From: Cytobacillus citreus | GTDB lineage: Bacteria; Bacillota; Bacilli; Bacillales; Cytobacillaceae | Reading direction: 5' to 3' | Assembly: GCF_018343665.1 (NCBI RefSeq) | Contig: NZ_JAGYPM010000005.1 | Span: 62,001-126,000 of the forward strand | DNA length: 64,000 nt | In this document: positions 26,845 through 36,595 of the stretch, piece by piece | Position numbering within the stretch: position 1 is the stretch's first letter | Layout: each line of letters begins with the position of its first letter | Made by a program: the position numbers and the translations under genes | The notes under the pieces: generated by a model | The model's input: only the letters and a program-made list of their open reading frames with translations | Told to the model about the DNA's origin: nothing | Database searches by the model: none

Positions 26845-28191
26845 TTATAAAATCAAATATGCAATCGGCGTTACGAAAATAATGGTTAAAATAACTCGCT
26901 GTATCCAAATCACAACAAGCTTTGGGATGGAGATTGGAATCTCAGTTGAGACAATACACGGGACAACTGCTGAGAAAAAGATAATAGAAGAAACGGATAC
27001 AACGGCAATAACGAATTTAACAATTAATGCTGACTCCGTAACTAATAGGGCTGGTAAAAACATTTCTGCAATACCGAGTGCACTTGCTTTCGCTGCCAGC
27101 ATTGGTTCTGGCAATTGAAACAATGCAGTAAAAGGATAAAAAATATAGCCGATCCAATCAAATAATGGTGTAAATTCTGCAAGGACTAATCCTAATAATC
27201 CAATAGACAAAATAGATGGCAAAATAGCCATTGCCATTAGCAGGCCGTCCATTAAATTGGTCTTTATATTATCAAACAAGGTAGGCGAAGCAGCTAGTGT
27301 TGCCTTTGCTTCATCCCATGCTCTTGCAAATCGATTGCCGCTTACTTTCACCTCTGGCTGTGGTGTTGACCCCTCATAATATTCATCTTTCATTTTAGAT
27401 AAAGGCCAAATTCTTACTGTAACGGCTGTGACTAAAAATGTAACAAAAAGCGTCACCCAAAAATAGGTGTTCCACATATCCATTAAGCCTAATGTTTTGG
27501 CAACAATGACCATGAATGTAGCGGAAACGGTTGAGAATCCTGTTGCAATAATGGCTGCTTCTTTTGCTGTGTATTTTCCTTCTTTATAAATCCGGTTCGT
27601 GATTAACAATCCAAGTGAATAGCTCCCGACGAATGAGGCAACTGCGTCAATGGCTGATCTCCCCGGAGTTTTCCAGACAGGACGCATAACAGGCTGCATT
27701 AGGACTCCGATAAATTCTAACAAACCATAACTGACAAGAAGTGCCAGAAACACTGCGCCAATTGGCACTAGCAAACCAACTGGTACCACAAGCTTATTGA
27801 AAAGAAACGGTCCCATTGCAGGATCAAATAACCATGCTGGTCCGAAATTAAATACAAGCATAATCCCCACAAATAAACCAATGACCTTAAAAATGGAAAA
27901 AATGATATTGACCGTCGACTTTTTCCATGTTCCAGATAGAAATGGATAGATAGAGCCTGCTGCAATAATGATTAAGGCATAGTATGGCAATGCCGGTGCA
28001 GCGTATGTTTGAATATAGGAAACAATGTGGTCAAGCATAATGGAGTTTTTCTCCCCAATGGTGACAGGAACGAAAAACATAAATGCTCCAATAAAACTAT
28101 AAACAAAAAACTTCCACATATCAGGAGATTCATGTAATGTCTGTAGGTTAGACCCTGTTGCTTGCTTACTCACCTGTTGATTCGCATTCAT
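26845..28191 (-). CDS. YjiH-family membrane protein with nucleoside-recognition gate domain
   Basis: 448 residues with about ten hydrophobic helices; the first lies near MWKFFVYSFIGAFMFFVPV. Conserved gate motifs include SFVGSYSLGLLITNRIYKEG and TGFSTVSATFMVIVAKTLG. YjiH-type proteins often sit beside histidine-degradation genes in Bacilli, so transport of histidine, urocanate or a product is possible; this is inference. Start taken at 28191, where AAGGAGA lies 7 bases upstream; the longer frame from 28281 runs towards hutG. Confidence 0.85.
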   Translation of the reverse strand: MNANQQVSKQATGSNLQTLHESPDMWKFFVYSFIGAFMFFVPVTIGEKNSIMLDHIVSYIQTYAAPALPYYALIIIAAGSIYPFLSGTWKKSTVNIIFSIFKVIGLFVGIMLVFNFGPAWLFDPAMGPFLFNKLVVPVGLLVPIGAVFLALLVSYGLLEFIGVLMQPVMRPVWKTPGRSAIDAVASFVGSYSLGLLITNRIYKEGKYTAKEAAIIATGFSTVSATFMVIVAKTLGLMDMWNTYFWVTLFVTFLVTAVTVRIWPLSKMKDEYYEGSTPQPEVKVSGNRFARAWDEAKATLAASPTLFDNIKTNLMDGLLMAMAILPSILSIGLLGLVLAEFTPLFDWIGYIFYPFTALFQLPEPMLAAKASALGIAEMFLPALLVTESALIVKFVIAVVSVSSIIFFSAVVPCIVSTEIPISIPKLVVIWIQRVILTIIFVTPIAYLIL

Positions 28192-28235
28192 ATTTAATCT
28201 CCTTCCCATTCCCTTTTTCGTGTATGAATTATGGC

Positions 28236-29210
28236 TTATGTTGTTTTTTGGCAAACTCGACCGGTGACAAATTGCAGCCATGCATAGACACCGGTTTTAA
28301 CAGTTTCTGCGACGCTTGAATCTTTGCTCGGATCCAAACAGACGAAATCGATATGTTTAACCCCTTTGTGCTTGCCGATTTCCAGTAAGGCATCAAATAA
28401 TTCTGTTGCTGTCATGCCGCCTGGAGTGGATGCTGGAACACCTGGAGCCATTGAAATATCAAGTACATCCATATCAACAGTTACGTAGATACGATCAACT
28501 TCTGTTGACAGATTATTTAGCGCTTGTCGAATCGTTTCAATCATTCCATGCTTGCGCGCTTGCTTCAATGTCACCATCTGAATTTGCTGCTCTTTTGCAT
28601 AATCAATCAGAGGCTTTGCATTGAAATAGCCATGGAGCCCGATATTGATGACATGTTCCCCTTTTACAATGCCACCATCTATCAATTGTCGAATCGGCGT
28701 GCCATTTGCCGGCCCTAATTCAGCAGGATCCCTCACATCTAAATGAGTATCTAACTGCAGGATCCCTATCGTTTCGTTCGGAAAAGCATCCTTGATTCCA
28801 CGGACAGAACACGCTGTCGTTGAATGATCTCCCCCGATCATACAAGTCACAGTCTGTATATATTCCGTAACTAAAGAAGCTGTTGCTTCTTGGATGCGCT
28901 GATGAGACAACAGAATGTCCGTTGTATGCATAGCGACATCCCCTGCATCCGCAACCAGATAGGAAGACAAGTCCACATCTTCATCTAAATTGTAGGTGGC
29001 AAAGCCTTTCCACATTCGCCGAAATTCAGATGGATATAAGGATGCACCCGAGACACTTATAGAAGATCGTGAAATCGGTGCTCCGTAAAGAATGAGATCT
29101 GGTGTGCCTTCTATTTCTTTAAGGGGGCGGACCCAATGATGAACATAGGTCGGTTCCCCCTCTGATCGATTCCAAGACCATTCAGGTTTTTGAAGCCAAT
29201 TTTGTTTCAT
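28236..29210 (-). CDS. hutG: Formimidoylglutamase
   Basis: 324-residue ureohydrolase that splits N-formimidoyl-glutamate into glutamate and formamide, the last hut step. Both manganese clusters of the arginase fold are readable: GGDHSTT, QLDTHLDVRD and TVDMDVLDIS. The start at 29210 has AGGTGGTG in front and only just follows the hutI stop; a frame from 29243 would overlap hutI. Cytoplasmic. Confidence 0.95.
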   Translation of the reverse strand: MKQNWLQKPEWSWNRSEGEPTYVHHWVRPLKEIEGTPDLILYGAPISRSSISVSGASLYPSEFRRMWKGFATYNLDEDVDLSSYLVADAGDVAMHTTDILLSHQRIQEATASLVTEYIQTVTCMIGGDHSTTACSVRGIKDAFPNETIGILQLDTHLDVRDPAELGPANGTPIRQLIDGGIVKGEHVINIGLHGYFNAKPLIDYAKEQQIQMVTLKQARKHGMIETIRQALNNLSTEVDRIYVTVDMDVLDISMAPGVPASTPGGMTATELFDALLEIGKHKGVKHIDFVCLDPSKDSSVAETVKTGVYAWLQFVTGRVCQKTT

Positions 29211-29215
29211 GATTC

Positions 29216-30472
29216 TTACACCACCTGAACGCCTTTTTTCCATACTGATTTAACATGGTTTACACCAAATAAATATTGTAATTCCTGATAGCTTTTCACA
29301 TTCCAGAGGACTACGTCTGCTTTTTTACCTACTTCAAGTGATCCAACTTGATCTTGGCGATTAATCGCACAAGCAGCATTGTAGGTTGCAGCCGTTAAGC
29401 TTTCAGCAGGTGTGAGTCTCATAGAAATACAGGCTAGATTCATAACAAGCGGCATAGAAGTTGTTGGTGATGACCCAGGATTACAATCTGTTGAAATCGC
29501 TACAGCGACTCCACTATCAATCATTTTCCTTCCGGCTGCAGCCTGTTCACGTAAATAAAGGGCAGTTGCCGGAAGTAAACAAGCAATTGTTCCGGATGTT
29601 GCCATTGCCAGAATTCCCTCATCTGAAGCCTTTAATAAATGCTCAGCTGAAATCGCACCTACTTTTGCCGCTAATTCTGCACCACCATATGGTTCAATTT
29701 CATCTGCATGTATTTTCGGAGTCAGTCCAAGTTTTTTTCCTGCTTCTAAAATCCGCTCAGATTGCTCTGGTGTATAAACTCCCTTTTCACAGAAAACATC
29801 ATTAAACTCGGCCAATTTTTCCTCAGCCACGATTGGCAGCATATGATCAATTAAATAATCTACAAATTCATCTTCTCTTCCTTTGAAATCAGGTGGAACA
29901 GCGTGAGCACCCATGAAGGTTGGAACTAAATCGATAGCATGTGCATCCTGCAGCATCTTCATGACCCGGAGTTGCTTCAGCTCGGTTTCGAGATTCATGC
30001 CGTAGCCGCTTTTTCCTTCTACGGTTGTCACACCGTGTTGAAGGAAAGAATCTAGCCTTTTTGTTGTTTGCTCGATTAGCTCTTCTTCTGTTGCTTCACG
30101 GGTCATGCGGGTGGTGGCATGAATCCCGCCGCCCGCATTCATAATTTCCATATAAGTTGCACCCTCAAGCCGCATTTCGAATTCGCGTTCACGGCTTCCA
30201 CCGTAGACAACATGTGTATGAGGATCTACTAGCCCTGGCGTTACTATATGTCCAGTAGCATCAATGATTTCGGCTTCATGAGCTCTTTCTTCATAAAGAT
30301 TCTCTAGCTCTGTAGTTGTTCCCACTGCTTGAATGATGCCATCCTCAAGCCATAAACTCCCGTCTTCGATTAGTCCTAGTTCAGACATTGCTTCTTTTGC
30401 TCGAGGACCTTTCATCTCCGAAGCAAGTGTGGCTAGCTGTGTAATATGTTTAATCCAAACTGGTTTTGTCAT
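29216..30472 (-). CDS. hutI: Imidazolonepropionase
   Basis: 418-residue amidohydrolase that opens the ring of imidazolone-propionate to give formimidoylglutamate. Metal and catalytic motifs: VDPHTHVVYGG, KIHADEIEPYGG, AEHLLK and STDCNPGSS. Length is typical. It follows hutU by two bases, so the two are surely co-transcribed. Confidence 0.96.
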   Translation of the reverse strand: MTKPVWIKHITQLATLASEMKGPRAKEAMSELGLIEDGSLWLEDGIIQAVGTTTELENLYEERAHEAEIIDATGHIVTPGLVDPHTHVVYGGSREREFEMRLEGATYMEIMNAGGGIHATTRMTREATEEELIEQTTKRLDSFLQHGVTTVEGKSGYGMNLETELKQLRVMKMLQDAHAIDLVPTFMGAHAVPPDFKGREDEFVDYLIDHMLPIVAEEKLAEFNDVFCEKGVYTPEQSERILEAGKKLGLTPKIHADEIEPYGGAELAAKVGAISAEHLLKASDEGILAMATSGTIACLLPATALYLREQAAAGRKMIDSGVAVAISTDCNPGSSPTTSMPLVMNLACISMRLTPAESLTAATYNAACAINRQDQVGSLEVGKKADVVLWNVKSYQELQYLFGVNHVKSVWKKGVQVV

Positions 30473-30474
30473 TC

Positions 30475-32148
30475 TTATTCATTCCCTTTTTTTAGCATCG
30501 GAATATTGACGCCTTTTTCACGTGCTGTTTTTTCTGCTAATTCGTAGCCTGCATCGACATGGCGTACAACGCCCATACCTGGATCCGTTGTTAATACACG
30601 TTCAAGACGTGCTTCCGCTTCCTTCGTTCCATCTGCAACGATAACCATACCTGCATGTAAGGAATAGCCCATGCCAACTCCTCCGCCATGGTGAACAGAT
30701 ACCCATGTTGCTCCGCCAACGGCATTAATCATCGCATTCAAAATTGGCCAATCAGATACAACATCAGATCCATCCTTCATACCTTCTGTTTCACGGTTTG
30801 GCGAAGCAACAGAGCCAGAATCAAGATGGTCACGGCCAATAACAATCGGCGCTTTTAATTCACCGCTTGCCACCATATCATTGATGATTTTTCCAAAGCG
30901 AGCACGTTCGCCATACCCTAACCAGCAAATACGAGAAGGCAGACCTTGGAACTGGATTTTCTCTTGCGCCATGCGGATCCAATTGCATAAATGAGTGTTA
31001 TTGCTAAATTCACGTAAAATCACTTCATCTGTTTTATAAATATCCTCAGGATCACCTGATAGTGCTACCCAGCGGAAAGGACCTTTTCCTTCACAGAATT
31101 GCGGACGGATATAAGCTGGAACAAAGCCAGGGAAAGCAAATGCATTCTCTACTCCTTCATCCTTGGCAACTTGACGGATGTTGTTGCCGTAATCAAATGT
31201 GATAGCACCCTTTTCCATCATCTCAAGCATCGCCTGAACGTGTTTTGCCATTGAAGCTTTGGAAAGCTTCACATATTCCTCTGGATTTGCTTGTCGCAAT
31301 TCTGCCGCAGCTTCAAGTGTCATACCAGAAGGAACATATCCATTCAGCGGGTCATGTGCTGAAGTCTGGTCAGTTAGTACATCTGGAATAAAGCCTTTGG
31401 CAATCATTTCAGGAAGAATATCAGAAGCGTTACCAATTAAACCAATTGATAAAGCTTTTCCAGATTGCTTCGCTTCTTTTGCCCATTGTAGTGCTTCATC
31501 AAGCGAGTTCGTTTTTACATCTGTATAACGAGTTTCAATACGGCGGTCGATCCGTGTTTCGTCAACATCAATACCGATACAAACTCCTTCGTTCATCGTG
31601 ACAGCAAGCGGCTGAGCACCACCCATTCCACCAAGTCCAGCTGTTACAGTAATGGTGTGCTTAAGAGTACTATTAAAATGCTGCTTCGCAAGCTCAGCAA
31701 ATGTTTCATATGTTCCTTGGACAATCCCTTGAGAGCCGATATAAATCCAGCTTCCTGCTGTCATTTGTCCATACATCATTAAGCCCTTTTTATCAAGCTC
31801 ATGGAACGTATCCCAATTTGCATAAGCAGGCACAATGTTAGAGTTTGCAAGAAGAACACGCGGTGCATCGGCATGAGATTTAAAAATAGCAACCGGCTTT
31901 CCTGATTGGATAAGTAATGTTTCGTCGTTCTCTAATTCCTTCAGTGATTTGACAATCGCGTCAAAGCATTCCCAATTACGAGCAGCTTTTCCGATTCCAC
32001 CATATACAACAAGATCCTCCGGGCGCTCTGCAACTTCTACGTCTAAGTTATTCATCAGCATACGAAGTGCGGCCTCTTGAAGCCAGCCCTTTGTATTCAG
32101 TTCTGTTCCACGGTAACGTACAACCTTTTCATTTGAAATCGTTTTCAT
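30475..32148 (-). CDS. hutU: Urocanate hydratase
   Basis: 557-residue NAD-dependent urocanase that converts urocanate to imidazolone-propionate. It shows [17 protein letters not shown] (NAD site), the catalytic cysteine in [13 protein letters not shown], and [23 protein letters not shown] stands 7 bases before the ATG. It is the first gene of hutU-I-G-yjiH. hutH (histidase) and hutP are not in the window, so urocanate must come from elsewhere in the genome or from outside. Confidence 0.97.
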   Translation of the reverse strand: MKTISNEKVVRYRGTELNTKGWLQEAALRMLMNNLDVEVAERPEDLVVYGGIGKAARNWECFDAIVKSLKELENDETLLIQSGKPVAIFKSHADAPRVLLANSNIVPAYANWDTFHELDKKGLMMYGQMTAGSWIYIGSQGIVQGTYETFAELAKQHFNSTLKHTITVTAGLGGMGGAQPLAVTMNEGVCIGIDVDETRIDRRIETRYTDVKTNSLDEALQWAKEAKQSGKALSIGLIGNASDILPEMIAKGFIPDVLTDQTSAHDPLNGYVPSGMTLEAAAELRQANPEEYVKLSKASMAKHVQAMLEMMEKGAITFDYGNNIRQVAKDEGVENAFAFPGFVPAYIRPQFCEGKGPFRWVALSGDPEDIYKTDEVILREFSNNTHLCNWIRMAQEKIQFQGLPSRICWLGYGERARFGKIINDMVASGELKAPIVIGRDHLDSGSVASPNRETEGMKDGSDVVSDWPILNAMINAVGGATWVSVHHGGGVGMGYSLHAGMVIVADGTKEAEARLERVLTTDPGMGVVRHVDAGYELAEKTAREKGVNIPMLKKGNE

Positions 32149-32188
32149 TTTTATTACCTCCCTTTGTCTATAAATTTATTTTATAGGG

Positions 32189-32203
32189 AAATTTCAGATT
32201 ATT
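32189..32203. promoter_or_regulatory. CodY-box-like site upstream of hutU
   Basis: On the minus strand AATAATCTGAAATTT matches the CodY consensus AATTTTCWGAAAATT at 12 of 15 positions, about 40 bases before the start codon. CodY represses hut in B. subtilis. AT-rich sequence makes chance matches likely. Confidence 0.35.
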
Positions 32204-32288
32204 ATTTATAAAATATTGATTATTTTATAAATGGTTTTATATTTGTTTAATGATTTGGTATTTTTTATAAATGATTTCAAAACAAAGA

Positions 32289-32313
32289 AAAAAACCGTCA
32301 TTTATGGACGGCA
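32289..32313 (-). terminator. Terminator between the AraC-type regulator and hutU
   Basis: On the minus strand CCGTC and GACGG close a 7-nt loop and are followed by seven T, 140 bases before hutU. It ends the regulator transcript or, if a promoter lies upstream of it, could attenuate hut. Confidence 0.7.
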
Positions 32314-32422
32314 AGGAGTGGGAATCTTATAGGCAAAATTAAAGTGTCTATGTCGATAGTTTGGTTTTGATTCCCTTAGTTGGTTCTCTCCATGAAACAT
32401 TAAGCGACTATTTTTATATTAT

Positions 32423-32650
32423 TAGTCTCCTCATCTGGCATTCTAACCATCTGGGGATGATTTTTATCGAATAGTGGTCTATTTAATGGGTTTACTGACC
32501 ACCTTTAGCTGATTTTTTTCAAATTGTGGTCTATTTAACTAGCTTTCTGACCACCTTTAGTTTGTTTTCCCCCATCAATGGTCTATTTAACTTGCTTTCT
32601 GACCATCTTTAGCTGATTTTTTTCAGACGATGGTCTATTTACGGTCACTC
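32423..32650. repeat. Tandem array T4, 52-bp period, four copies plus a diverged one
   Basis: TGGTCTATTT occurs at 32475, 32527, 32579 and 32631, exactly 52 bases apart, with a degenerate TAGTCT at 32423. Each unit holds an inverted pair GACCAC..GTGGTC. It lies between hutU and the 3' end of the regulator gene. Confidence 0.92.
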
Positions 32651-32658
32651 TAACCTCA

Positions 32659-34137
32659 TTATTTATTGTTGTAACCAGATCGATAAACAGACGGTGTACA
32701 TCCTTCAAGCTGTTTAAACTTAGCGTTAAAATAGGTCTGATGCGAATAGCCTGTTAATCTAGCGACTTCTTCCAACATTAAATCAGTTTCTTGAAGCAGA
32801 CGTTTTGCTTCTCTTATCCGGACTTGATGGAGCACATCACGAAAAGATTGGCCAGATTCCACAGAAAAGCGGCGGCTAAGCGTACTTTTATTTATTCGAA
32901 GAGCATCGGCACAAGCAGCTAAATTCCATCCCGCATCCCAGTAATTTGATTCTATTAATTCCCTGGCCTTTTCTATAATTGTACGCGGACCTTCCTGCAG
33001 TTGTTCTTCAACCTGCTGAAGCAAACGGATTGTAAATGCAAGAAGCTCTTGTACAATTTGATGTATAACTGGCTTATGAATAATTTGATGAAAGACCTCA
33101 TGATAGGCTGCTTCCATTAGAGCACTTTGGAGATTGTATGACTTCATATGCCTCCGAATTTGTGCAAGTACACTTGTTAGACGGATGCGAACCATCTCAG
33201 GGTCAGGAAATGGAGGTTCATAGGTTAAAAATTGCCGTTCAACCCATTCCTTTATAGCCTTTATATCTTGCTTTTCTAGCATTTCAATCCACTGTCGCTG
33301 CTCAAGAGGCGTTAGAAACGGATCCATTTCCCGTGGCATCATTTGTTCATTCTCCGCCAAGATTATATCGTACCCTTCAAAAAATATCCTCTTCGTCAAT
33401 TGCCGCGTTTCCTGGTATTTCTCCTTCAAAGAATTTCCGGAGGGCTCAATATTGATGACAACAGCTAGCGGCTCGTCCATTCGCTCTTTCCAACGCAATA
33501 GAAATGAATGATAGACCTCGCGTAAGATCTCAATATTTTGCGTTTCCTGAACGCATAAAATAAAGTCAGATAAAGCAAATAATCGATGCTTGCTAGGAAG
33601 TGGGTATCGTTGCAGGGCATCATAAACAAGCCTATGTGTTTCCATATTCGGTGTTAAGAAAGCAACCATTGTAATTGGCACCGTATAATCTTGATCGATC
33701 AAGAAAAGGTCTGGGTAATCAATTGGATATTCATCTGCAGCATCTTCGGTATTTTGCAAAAAAGAGGGCTGTTCATTTCGTATTTGGAAGCGAAGCTGTC
33801 GAATATGCTTGATTAAATCATCTGCAGAGAATGGCCGGAATAGCACATCTTCCGCCCGAAATTGGAGAGCACGATAAGCGGTTTGGAAAATTCGTTCGGA
33901 AGAAATCCCCAACCAGCGAATTCTCCGCCTCTGCAGAATTTCGCAAAACTCCTCGCTGGCATGCCCCCATTTATCCATATCTAATATGATAAGATTCGGC
34001 CTTTGATTTGGCACAATATTTGAAAGCTCATCCATTGAATCCCATAAAGTCAGCGTAACACCTGTTAAATGTGATTCAATGATCCAGCGAATCCCCTGGG
34101 CCTCTAAAGCATCCTTCGCAAGTACATGAATATCCAA
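32659..34137 (-). CDS. AraC-family response regulator, probable hut regulator
   Basis: 492 residues. N-terminal receiver-like domain (LIILDMDKWGH near residue 50 holds the likely phospho-Asp region), a long middle region like that of YesN-type regulators, and a C-terminal pair of AraC helix-turn-helix motifs (NLAACADALRINKSTLSRRF and LEEVARLTGYSHQTYFNAKF). The start is TTG, 8 bases behind AGGAGGTAGGGG. No sensor kinase is adjacent. Same strand as hutU; control of hut is inference from position. Confidence 0.85.
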   Translation of the reverse strand: MDIHVLAKDALEAQGIRWIIESHLTGVTLTLWDSMDELSNIVPNQRPNLIILDMDKWGHASEEFCEILQRRRIRWLGISSERIFQTAYRALQFRAEDVLFRPFSADDLIKHIRQLRFQIRNEQPSFLQNTEDAADEYPIDYPDLFLIDQDYTVPITMVAFLTPNMETHRLVYDALQRYPLPSKHRLFALSDFILCVQETQNIEILREVYHSFLLRWKERMDEPLAVVINIEPSGNSLKEKYQETRQLTKRIFFEGYDIILAENEQMMPREMDPFLTPLEQRQWIEMLEKQDIKAIKEWVERQFLTYEPPFPDPEMVRIRLTSVLAQIRRHMKSYNLQSALMEAAYHEVFHQIIHKPVIHQIVQELLAFTIRLLQQVEEQLQEGPRTIIEKARELIESNYWDAGWNLAACADALRINKSTLSRRFSVESGQSFRDVLHQVRIREAKRLLQETDLMLEEVARLTGYSHQTYFNAKFKQLEGCTPSVYRSGYNNK

Positions 34138-34210
34138 AGCCCCTACCTCCTAAATCACGATCAAATAACTTTACCTTATTATATCATCGCTCGGCCGACT
34201 AGCATCCAAA

Positions 34211-34396
34211 TCAACAACCCGAACACGCTTTAACAATCAACACAGCCACTATAATCATGATCAATGAAAGTATATGAATTAAACAGCCACCATCCGGAGA
34301 CCCTGTCATTGCTCTAGTCATTGCACTATTCAATATTCCACCTGGGTTTTTCCGCTGCTCTTTAGCTTCTAATCTTTCTCTTTCCTCCCTCGACAA
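34211..34396 (-). CDS. Small membrane protein, DUF6366-like
   Basis: 61 residues: a charged N-terminal part (EERERLEAKEQRKNPGG), a SAMTRAMTGSPDGG stretch, and a single C-terminal helix. This layout resembles DUF6366 proteins of Bacilli, function unknown. Start is a TTG with AAGGATGTG in front. The small size lowers confidence, but the composition is protein-like. Confidence 0.55.
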   Translation of the reverse strand: MSREERERLEAKEQRKNPGGILNSAMTRAMTGSPDGGCLIHILSLIMIIVAVLIVKACSGC

Positions 34397-34518
34397 TTGA
34401 TCACATCCTTTTTTTTATGTTAATTGAGTATGGGGTATGCGTTCAAAAAGATGAACGCATACTCTTCCTGATATCGGGACGAGGATAAAACCTTAGCCCT
34501 GCCCCATAGGCACTACTA

Positions 34519-36366
34519 TTAAAATGGATATACAAAAGGAATAAAGATGATCATGACAATGGCTAATATCAGCTGTAACGGTAGTCCGACTTTGACATAG
34601 TCTTTAAATTGGTAGCCTCCTGCTGACATGACCATGGCATTAGTTGGCGATGCGACTGGCGTTGAAAAGGCCATACTCGCAGCAACGGCAACTCCCATTA
34701 ACAATGGATATGGGCTAATTTCTAATGCTTGTGCAGCTGCAAGGGCGACAGGGGCAAATACAACAGCAGTTGCAGTATTACTAATGAATTGGCTCAGTGT
34801 CATAGTCAAGAAATAAAAGCCAGTTAAAATGGCGTATGGGCCGTAGTCACCGAGAGCATCAATAATGATCTTACTAATAAAAGTAACACCACCTGTTTTT
34901 TCCAAAGCCGTCGCTAATGGTAGCATGGCTGCAATTAAAACGACCGATTCCCAGTTTATTTTTTGATATGCATCATTCATCGAGCGAACGCAACCCGTAA
35001 CGATCATCAGAAAAGCGGCTATAATCACAGCCATAACTGGTGAAATCCACTCTGTTGTCATGAGAACAAGCATGAATAACATGATTAAGCCTGCAATTGA
35101 AGCCTTTCCCGCTGCAAATGCTGTTCCCGCTTCATCTACTACTTTTCCGACTACTACAATATTACTCTGATCTTGGTCAATTAATTCAATATCCTCCCAT
35201 TTTCCGTGAACGATAATCGCATCCCCGACCCGAAACTTCGTATTGGAGACATTCTCCTGAATATACTTGCCTCTCCGATTAATCGCCAGCGCATTACAGT
35301 GATATTTCGAACGGAAATGAACATCCTTTAACGTCTTTCCGACAAAATTGGACTGCGGTGTAATTAATATTTCCGTTAGCCCGAATACTCTTGAGAAGAA
35401 ATTGGCGTGAATATCCTCTTTATTCTTCCATTCTAGCTTCTGCAATTGATAGTCATGACTTATTTTTTCAATCGCTTCCTGCTCCCCGAAAGCTAGAATT
35501 AAATCCTCTTCCTTTATCTGTTCCTTCGGAGTTAGCAAATGAGGAATTTTCGATTGAAATGGGAATCTTTCATTTCCTTTGCGCTTAATTGTAATAACAG
35601 TAACGCCGTATTTTTCTGGTAAATTAATCTGTGTTAAGCTCTTGCTGCTTATACTAGAGCCCTCTAGAACTTTTAGCAGAAAAAGATGATCGTATATTTT
35701 ATAAAAACCAGCTAATTCCCGAGACGATAAATTTGTTGATTCCACACTTGAAAAGTCAGCACCGTTCGGCAAAAGCTTTCTTCCGAAAAACACCATAAAT
35801 AAAATCCCAGTAATAAGAGCAACGATTCCGATAGGTGTAAATCCGAAGAAATGAAACCGCTCCAAATCTTGTTCTTTTAAGATTGCATTCACAACTAAGT
35901 TTGGAGGTGTTCCAATCAATGTGATAGCACCTCCTAAACTACTCGCATAGGAAAGCGGAATGAGAAATTTCGCTGGGCTTACCTTCATTTGCAATGCCAT
36001 ACTCATTACGACTGGTAGCAAAATGGCGACAGTACCGGTATTACTCATGAAAGCACTAAAACAGCCCACCGTTAGCATGACGATGACTAGCATCCTTATT
36101 TCACTTTTTCCACCTAGCTTGATGATTTGCTTTCCAATTTGATTCGCTAAGCCAGTATTAAAAATACCCGCCCCCACAATAAATAGACCCGCAATCATAA
36201 TGACGACAGAGTTCGAAAAACCTGCTAATGCTTCCTGTGGAGTCACAATTCCTGTTATAGATAAAGCAATTAATGCAGCAACCGCAACAAGATCGGACCG
36301 CCATCTTCCAAAGACAAAGGCGATCGTTGTGACGATTAAAATAATAAAGGTAAGTATCATATCGTT
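34519..36366 (-). CDS. SLC13-family permease with two TrkA-C domains
   Basis: 615-residue transporter. Membrane helices in two blocks (residues about 5-190 and 400-615) surround two cytosolic RCK_C/TrkA-C domains (one ends LILAFGEQEAIEKI, the other DAIIVHGKWEDIELI). SLC13 marks are SNTGTVAILLPVV, LIGTPPNLVVN and SNTATAVVFAPVALA. Such proteins move sulfate or dicarboxylates with Na+; the substrate is open. Start at 36366 is chosen because GGAGGG is 7 bases upstream; a longer frame begins at 36432. Confidence 0.9.
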   Translation of the reverse strand, partial: NDMILTFIILIVTTIAFVFGRWRSDLVAVAALIALSITGIVTPQEALAGFSNSVVIMIAGLFIVGAGIFNTGLANQIGKQIIKLGGKSEIRMLVIVMLTVGCFSAFMSNTGTVAILLPVVMSMALQMKVSPAKFLIPLSYASSLGGAITLIGTPPNLVVNAILKEQDLERFHFFGFTPIGIVALITGILFMVFFGRKLLPNGADFSSVESTNLSSRELAGFYKIYDHLFLLKVLEGSSISSKSLTQINLPEKYGVTVITIKRKGNERFPFQSKIPHLLTPKEQIKEEDLILAFGEQEAIEKISHDYQLQKLEWKNKEDIHANFFSRVFGLTEILITPQSNFVGKTLKDVHFRSKYHCNALAINRRGKYIQENVSNTKFRVGDAIIVHGKWEDIELIDQDQSNIVVVGKVVDEAGTAFAAGKASIAGLIMLFMLVLMTTEWISPVMAVIIAAFLMIVTGCVRSMNDAYQKINWESVVLIAAMLPLATALEKTGGVTFISKIIIDALGDYGPYAILTGFYFLTMTLSQFISNTATAVVFAPVALAAAQALEISPYPLLMGVAVAASMAFSTPVASPTNAMVMSAGGYQFKDYVKVGLPLQLILAIVMIIFIPFVYPF

Positions 36367-36595
36367 CATCCATTTTCCCTCCACTTCTACAATAGCAAAA
36401 GTACTATTGGAAAAGTGGATAAAATTTGTCATTTTTTAAAAATAAATACTGATCTTCATTCCTCAATGATTATCGATTGAATTTTGCTAGATAAATAGAC
36501 AGCAATATTATGTTTTATCCAATTTTCTACAGAGTGACATTAGCTCTACTAATATGATATAACCAAAGGAAGACAGCTTATAGGGATGGATTGGT

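Noticed and set aside
32149-32330. Sigma-54 (-24/-12) promoter for hutU
   Set aside because: No TGGCAC-N5-TTGC-like pair is found in the region.
34430-34475. Terminator between the SLC13 and DUF6366-like genes
   Set aside because: A hairpin GTATGCGTTCA / TGAACGCATAC exists, but no T tract follows on the transcribed strand.
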